Below the pieces are notes generated by a model. The model saw only the letters and a program-made list of their open reading frames with translations. It ran no database searches and was not told the DNA's origin. Positions 5,077-8,875 of a stretch of DNA of 8,875 nucleotides are shown here, piece after piece; the stretch's first letter is position 1, and every line of letters starts with the position of its first letter. The stretch is from an uncultured Blautia sp. Its GTDB lineage: Bacteria; Bacillota; Clostridia; Lachnospirales; Lachnospiraceae. The translations under genes and the position numbers were made by a program. The stretch covers positions 1-8,875 of the forward strand of contig CABSEJ010000133.1 of assembly GCA_902476765.1 (NCBI GenBank). Direction: 5' to 3'.

Positions 5077-7722
5077 CTATTTGGCCTCGTACCAGTTTTT
5101 TCCTGTGTGCATATCAATTTCCAAAGCCACCGACAAATGGGCAGCCTCTTTCATCTCTTTCTCTAAAATGCCGGACACTTGCTCTACTTCATCTTCTGCC
5201 GTCTCAATCAGCAGTTCATCGTGAACCTGTAAAATCAGCCTGGATTTCAGATTTTCCTCCCGCAGCCGCCTGCTGACCCGTATCATGGCAATTTTAATAA
5301 TATCCGCTGCAGTTCCCTGAATAGGAGAATTCATGGCAACCCGCTCCCCAAAGGAACGCTGCATAAAATTGCTGGATTTCAGCTCCGGCACAGGACGTCT
5401 CCTGCCAAACATAGTAGATACATATCCCTGCTCTTTGGCCTGCTTCACCAGACCGTCCAGGAATCCTTTTATCTTTGGATAAGTTTCAAAATAATTTTCA
5501 ATATACTGGGCCGCTTCCTTCCGGGTAATGCTTAAATCCTGGCTCAGTCCGAATGAACTGATGCCGTAAACAATACCGAAATTTACTGCCTTGGCATTTC
5601 TTCTCTGAAGAGGCGTTACCTCCTCAAAGGGTATATGGAATACCTGGGAAGCGGTAATCCGGTGAATATCCTGGGCTTCCCGGTAAGCCTGTATCAATTT
5701 TTCATCTCCGGACATATGGGCCAGCACACGAAGCTCAATCTGGGAATAATCCGCATCCAGAAATACATAGCCTTCTTTTGGAATAAACACCTTACGCAAA
5801 AGCCGTCCCAGCTCTGTCCGCACAGGAATATTCTGAAGATTAGGCTCTGTGCTGCTGATACGTCCTGTGGCTGTAATGGTCTGGTTAAAGTTAGAATGAA
5901 TCCTTCCGCCCTGGTCGATGTAATTAGCCAGGCCGTCTGCATAAGTGGATTTCAGCTTGGTAAGCTGCCGGTATTCCAAAATATCCGCCACAAGCTTATA
6001 ATCCGGCGCCAACTTATCCAGCACATCTGCTGCAGTAGAATATCCGGTCTTGGTCTTTTTCCCTCCGGGCATTTTCATTTTCTCAAACAGAATTACCCCC
6101 AGCTGCTTAGGCGAATTGATGTTAAATTCCTCTCCTGCTTCCTGCCAGATAAGTTTCTCCAACTCTTCTATACGAACCTGAAGCCTTTCTCCGTATTCCT
6201 TCAGTTCCCCGGCATTTACTCCGATTCCCTCTTTTTCCATTTCAGAAAGTGTAAACAGCAAAGGCATTTCTATGTCCGTAAACAATTTTTCCATACCGGC
6301 AGCTCTAAGGGCTTCCATAAGAGGCTCCCTGGATTTCAGGGCCACATAAGCCATGCAGCAAATACTTTTTACCAGCTCTTCCTCTTTCTCCTTGGACGCT
6401 TTTTCATAAGATAGTTTTCCCAGCAAATCCTCTTTAGCCGGAAGCATTTCTCCCAGATATTCCTTGGCGATATCGTCATAGGTATACTGGGACTTGAGAG
6501 GGTTCAGAAGATAGGCTGCAATCTGGGCGTCAAACATAGCCGTATGCTCCTGAATATCCAAATGCTTCAGCATGGTTTTAATATCCAGAGATGCCGTAAA
6601 CTTTGCATCCACGCACAGACTTCTGGCCTTATCCATTAAATAGTCCCGGGTCAAAAAGCCCTGAGGCAGGAAACAAAAAGAACGTACGGTTCCTTCCTCC
6701 TCATAGGCCAGTCCCAGCCCAAGGAAGTTCTGGTTTTCCTCCAGCACCTCCAGGCCCAGGGCTTCCTTCTTTTGTGCAGCCTGGAAAATTTCTTCTGCTC
6801 TGGAAAGGTCCTCTATCCTGGAAAAGCCTTCCTCTGCCTTGGTCTGGCCTCCCCCTTCCTGAAATCTGGAAAGAAAGTTTTTGAATTCCAGCTCTTTAAA
6901 GAATTCATAGGCCTCCGGGGTATAGAAATCCTGAACCCTGGCCTTCTCCATATCCAGCTCCACCGGGCTGTCTGTATCTATGGTAGCCAGCTTCTTACTA
7001 AGCTGGGCTAAATCATAATGCTCCAAAAAGGCGTTCTGAGCCTTTTTAGGTTTTATCTCCCCCACATGGGACATGGCGTTTTCCACGGTCTCATATTCCA
7101 GCAAAATCTTTGTGGCTGGTTTTTCTCCCCCGCCGGGCAGGGCCGGTATATTATCTGAAGAATCTCCCATTAAAGCCTTCAGCTCGATAATCTGGGCCGG
7201 GGTCAGCTGGTACTTTTCCTCCACATCTTTGGCAAAGTAGTCCTCAATGGTGGTTTTTCCGCCTTTAGTCTTGGGAATCCGGATACAAATATGCTCTGTA
7301 GCCAGCTGCAGCAAATCCCTGTCTCCGGACAGAATCGTCACGTCCATTCCTGCGGCTTCGCCTTTTTTAGCCACGGTTCCCAAAATATCATCTGCCTCAT
7401 AGCCTTCCTTAGTCAGCAGCTCTATGCCCATGGCAGTAAGCACGTCTTTCATAACCGGCACCTGTTCCCGCAGCTCTCCTGGCATGGGCTTTCTGGTCCC
7501 CTTATATTCCTGGTACATTTTATGCCGGAAGGTAGGAGAGCTCAAATCAAAAGCTACCCCCAGATAATCCGGCTTCTCTTCCTCCAGAATCCGGAACATA
7601 ATATTCAGGAATCCGTAAATAGCATTGGTATGCAGTCCTTCGGAATTAGTTAAATCCGGAAGCCCGTAATATGCTCTGTTCAATATACTGTGTCCGTCTA
7701 TCAACAGGATTTTTTCCCTCAT
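5077..7722 (-). CDS. polA: DNA polymerase I
   Basis: An 881-residue enzyme for gap filling, Okazaki-fragment processing and excision repair. The 5' nuclease domain (about 1-290) keeps its metal-site acidic residues: D9, D59, EADD (109-112), SGDRD (132-136) and MGDSSDN (185-191). The middle domain (about 300-490) has lost the proofreading residues: the DxE position reads LEV (324-326) and no YxxxD is seen, so 3'-5' exonuclease is probably absent, as in many Firmicutes. The polymerase domain has motif A DADYSQIELR (656-665, catalytic D658), motif B RRNAKAVNFGIVYG (707-720, K711, F715, Y719) and motif C QVHDE (832-836, D835). I chose the ATG at 7722 (MREKILLIDGHS), with AAGGAG (7734-7729) six bases upstream. 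An in-frame ATG 39 codons earlier would put the promoter inside the gene. It is the first gene of the five-gene run. Confidence 0.97.
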   Translation of the reverse strand: MREKILLIDGHSILNRAYYGLPDLTNSEGLHTNAIYGFLNIMFRILEEEKPDYLGVAFDLSSPTFRHKMYQEYKGTRKPMPGELREQVPVMKDVLTAMGIELLTKEGYEADDILGTVAKKGEAAGMDVTILSGDRDLLQLATEHICIRIPKTKGGKTTIEDYFAKDVEEKYQLTPAQIIELKALMGDSSDNIPALPGGGEKPATKILLEYETVENAMSHVGEIKPKKAQNAFLEHYDLAQLSKKLATIDTDSPVELDMEKARVQDFYTPEAYEFFKELEFKNFLSRFQEGGGQTKAEEGFSRIEDLSRAEEIFQAAQKKEALGLEVLEENQNFLGLGLAYEEEGTVRSFCFLPQGFLTRDYLMDKARSLCVDAKFTASLDIKTMLKHLDIQEHTAMFDAQIAAYLLNPLKSQYTYDDIAKEYLGEMLPAKEDLLGKLSYEKASKEKEEELVKSICCMAYVALKSREPLMEALRAAGMEKLFTDIEMPLLFTLSEMEKEGIGVNAGELKEYGERLQVRIEELEKLIWQEAGEEFNINSPKQLGVILFEKMKMPGGKKTKTGYSTAADVLDKLAPDYKLVADILEYRQLTKLKSTYADGLANYIDQGGRIHSNFNQTITATGRISSTEPNLQNIPVRTELGRLLRKVFIPKEGYVFLDADYSQIELRVLAHMSGDEKLIQAYREAQDIHRITASQVFHIPFEEVTPLQRRNAKAVNFGIVYGISSFGLSQDLSITRKEAAQYIENYFETYPKIKGFLDGLVKQAKEQGYVSTMFGRRRPVPELKSSNFMQRSFGERVAMNSPIQGTAADIIKIAMIRVSRRLREENLKSRLILQVHDELLIETAEDEVEQVSGILEKEMKEAAHLSVALEIDMHTGKNWYEAK

Positions 7723-7753
7723 TGTATTCTCCTTGTCTGTTTTTTCTTCTTGT

Positions 7754-7782
7754 AGTATAGCATAAAGGACAGAAGAAAGATA
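7754..7782 (-). promoter_or_regulatory. Predicted extended -10 promoter for polA
   Basis: On the minus strand, TGCTATACT (7762-7754) is an extended -10 element: TG, one base, then TATACT. The -35 position at 17-base spacing (TATCTT, 7782-7777) is weak, as is common when the TG extension is present. The start would be near 7747, giving a leader of about 25 bases with the AAGGAG site. It would drive polA through the PFL-family gene. Confidence 0.6.
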
Positions 7783-7819
7783 GGGGAATCGAAATACAGA
7801 GCAGCAGCAAGTGCGCAAA

Positions 7820-7899
7820 CCTGGGCTTAACTGTTGCAAACAGTAACATAAGAATCAAATGGACATGCAAGCATGTCCCCTTAGCTCGTTGCTCCCAGG
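7820..7899. repeat. Multi-branched inverted-repeat element
   Basis: An outer inverted repeat, CCTGGG (7820-7825) with CCCAGG (7894-7899), encloses two perfect inner hairpins. These are CTGTT-GCA-AACAG (7831-7843, extendable by flanking A-T pairs) and GGACATGC-AA-GCATGTCC (7861-7878, 8-bp stem). No T-tract follows on either strand. It lies between the galT terminator and the polA promoter and does not encode a credible protein. It may be a dispersed intergenic repeat or a small structured RNA; neither is proven from one copy. Confidence 0.45.
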
Positions 7900-7903
7900 A
7901 ATG

Positions 7904-7970
7904 AAAAAACCGCTGCATTACTGAAAGTCCGGCCTACCCAAATATGGCCAAATTTCAGCAATACAGCAGC
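7904..7970 (-). terminator. Intrinsic terminator downstream of galT
   Basis: On the minus strand a long hairpin is formed by GCTGC (7970-7966) with GCAGC (7916-7912), then ATTGCTGAAA with TTTCAGTAAT (ten pairs, one G-U), then GGCC with GGCC. The loop is 11 bases. Two G residues and then six T residues (7909-7904) follow. It starts 25 bases past the galT stop. The other strand also has a T-run after the stem (7975-7979), so it may act in both directions. Confidence 0.85.
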
Positions 7971-7994
7971 TATCTTTTTATCTAATACCAGGTC

Positions 7995-8875
7995 CTACAG
8001 TGTCCCCAGAAATCTCTTAAAGGCTTCTCTGCCTTCCTCTGTACACTTGTAAACTCCGGCGTCTTCCAGCACATGGACAAATACCTGACCTACCTCTTCC
8101 TGGAGGATGTCCATTACATTTTCCTCTGTAATATTCTGGTATTTGGGAAGGAAGCCTTTCACCCATTCTGCATGTTTCTCCAGCATTTCATTCCGGGCCG
8201 GGTCCTTGCCTTCCAGGATATACCGGGCCAGAAGCTCCAGCTCCTCTTTTAATCTGGCCGGAAGCACCGCCAGTCCCATAACCTCAATCAGACCGATGTT
8301 TTCTTTCTTAATGTGATGATACTGGGCATGGGGGTGATATACGCCTAAAGGATGCTCCTTGGTGGTAATATTGTTTCGCAAAGTCAAATCCAACTCAAAC
8401 AGTTCTCCTCTTTTTCTGGCAATGGGGGTAATGGTATTGTGAGGCTCCCCGTCAGTTTCAGCAAAAAGGAAAGCCCCTTCATCGGTATAGCCTCTCCAGA
8501 CTTCCAACACATGGCTGGCTAAATCAATAAGCCTCTTCTCGTCCCGGCTGCGGATTCTGAGCACAGACAGAGGCCACTTTACAATACCGGCTTCCACATC
8601 CTCATATCCCGGGATGGTTACCATTTCTTCCATAGGCGCTTTGGCCATAGCAAAGGTATAATGTCCTCCCTGGAAGTGGTCATGACTTAAAATAGAACCG
8701 CCTACGATAGGAAGGTCTGCGTTAGAGCCCAGGAAATAATGAGGAAACAGCTTAATAAAATCAAAAAGCTTTACAAAGGTGTTCCGCTCGATTTTCATAG
8801 GGATATGTTCCCCGTTAAACACAATACAATGTTCATTATAATACACATATGGAGAATACTGGAATCCCCACTGAC
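7995..8875 (-). CDS. galT: Galactose-1-phosphate uridylyltransferase, class II (C-terminal part)
   Basis: The visible 292 residues are the C-terminal part of the class II (Gram-positive type) GalT, which exchanges UMP between UDP-glucose and galactose-1-phosphate in the Leloir pathway. The frame is open to the window edge and begins QWGFQYSPYVYYNEHCIV. SHDHFQGG (fragment residues 63-70) holds an H-x-H-x-Q arrangement resembling the HPHxQ active site of class I enzymes. HPHAQYHHIKKENIGLIEVMG (split here as HPHAQ at 180-184 and the following block) is characteristic of class II. A GTG at 8846 is internal, not a start, because conserved family sequence continues upstream of it. About 200 N-terminal residues are outside the window. 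The gene has its own terminator, so it is separate from the polA run. Confidence 0.95.
   Translation of the reverse strand, partial: QWGFQYSPYVYYNEHCIVFNGEHIPMKIERNTFVKLFDFIKLFPHYFLGSNADLPIVGGSILSHDHFQGGHYTFAMAKAPMEEMVTIPGYEDVEAGIVKWPLSVLRIRSRDEKRLIDLASHVLEVWRGYTDEGAFLFAETDGEPHNTITPIARKRGELFELDLTLRNNITTKEHPLGVYHPHAQYHHIKKENIGLIEVMGLAVLPARLKEELELLARYILEGKDPARNEMLEKHAEWVKGFLPKYQNITEENVMDILQEEVGQVFVHVLEDAGVYKCTEEGREAFKRFLGTL

Noticed and set aside
5635..6414. Open frame of 259 codons on the plus strand inside polA
   Set aside because: It is an antisense shadow: polA is intact with all motifs, and the plus-strand translation has no recognisable domain.
7723..7839. A 39-codon N-terminal extension of PolA
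   Set aside because: It contains the extended -10 promoter and the AAGGAG site, has no family counterpart, and MREKILLIDG is the standard PolA start.
7995..8846. A complete short galT starting at GTG 8846
   Set aside because: Conserved GalT sequence (WGFQYSPY) continues in frame to the window edge, so the gene is simply cut.
1..8875. CRISPR array, prophage, insertion sequence, tRNA or rRNA
   Set aside because: No regularly spaced direct repeats, transposase or integrase motifs, or tRNA-like cloverleaf with an anticodon arm were found by reading.

Overview
The window looks like an ordinary chromosomal housekeeping segment from a Gram-positive anaerobe of the Clostridia, most likely Lachnospiraceae (Blautia/Dorea-like; the genus is a guess). 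The grounds are: acetate kinase beside TmcAL, the paired ACT-domain/PFL-family proteins, a class II GalT, a PolA with a degenerate proofreading domain, strong GGAGG-type ribosome binding sites, sigma-A-like promoters and intrinsic terminators. I see no phage, transposase, CRISPR, tRNA or rRNA.

Layout, left to right. (1) 1-296, minus: the first 98 residues of acetate kinase (ackA), cut by the window edge. (2) 297-626: a divergent control region. An ackA promoter faces left and is followed by two tandem hairpins. A tmcAL promoter faces right, and its predicted transcript begins with a perfect 10-bp hairpin. (3) 627-1889, plus: tmcAL, the tRNA-Met cytidine acetate ligase. (4) 1908-7722, minus: a five-gene run transcribed polA -> coaE -> walJ-like MBL nuclease -> ACT protein -> PFL-family protein. 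It has an extended -10 promoter before polA. Its probable terminator lies inside the 3' end of the convergent tmcAL gene. (5) 7723-7994: an intergenic region with the polA promoter, a multi-branched inverted-repeat element (7820-7899) and a strong hairpin terminator for galT. (6) 7995-8875, minus: the C-terminal 292 residues of a class II galactose-1-phosphate uridylyltransferase, cut by the right edge.

Functionally, the minus-strand run joins DNA repair and replication (PolA, WalJ-like exonuclease), the last step of CoA synthesis (CoaE) and a conserved two-gene module of unknown role (ACT + PFL-family). The divergent pair at the left both handle acetate and ATP: AckA makes or consumes acetyl phosphate, and TmcAL activates acetate to modify tRNA. 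I found no convincing new multi-gene system. The points most worth a second look are the structured leaders around 329-573, the branched element at 7820-7899, the coding-embedded terminator at 1821-1871 and the uncharacterised ACT/PFL pair.
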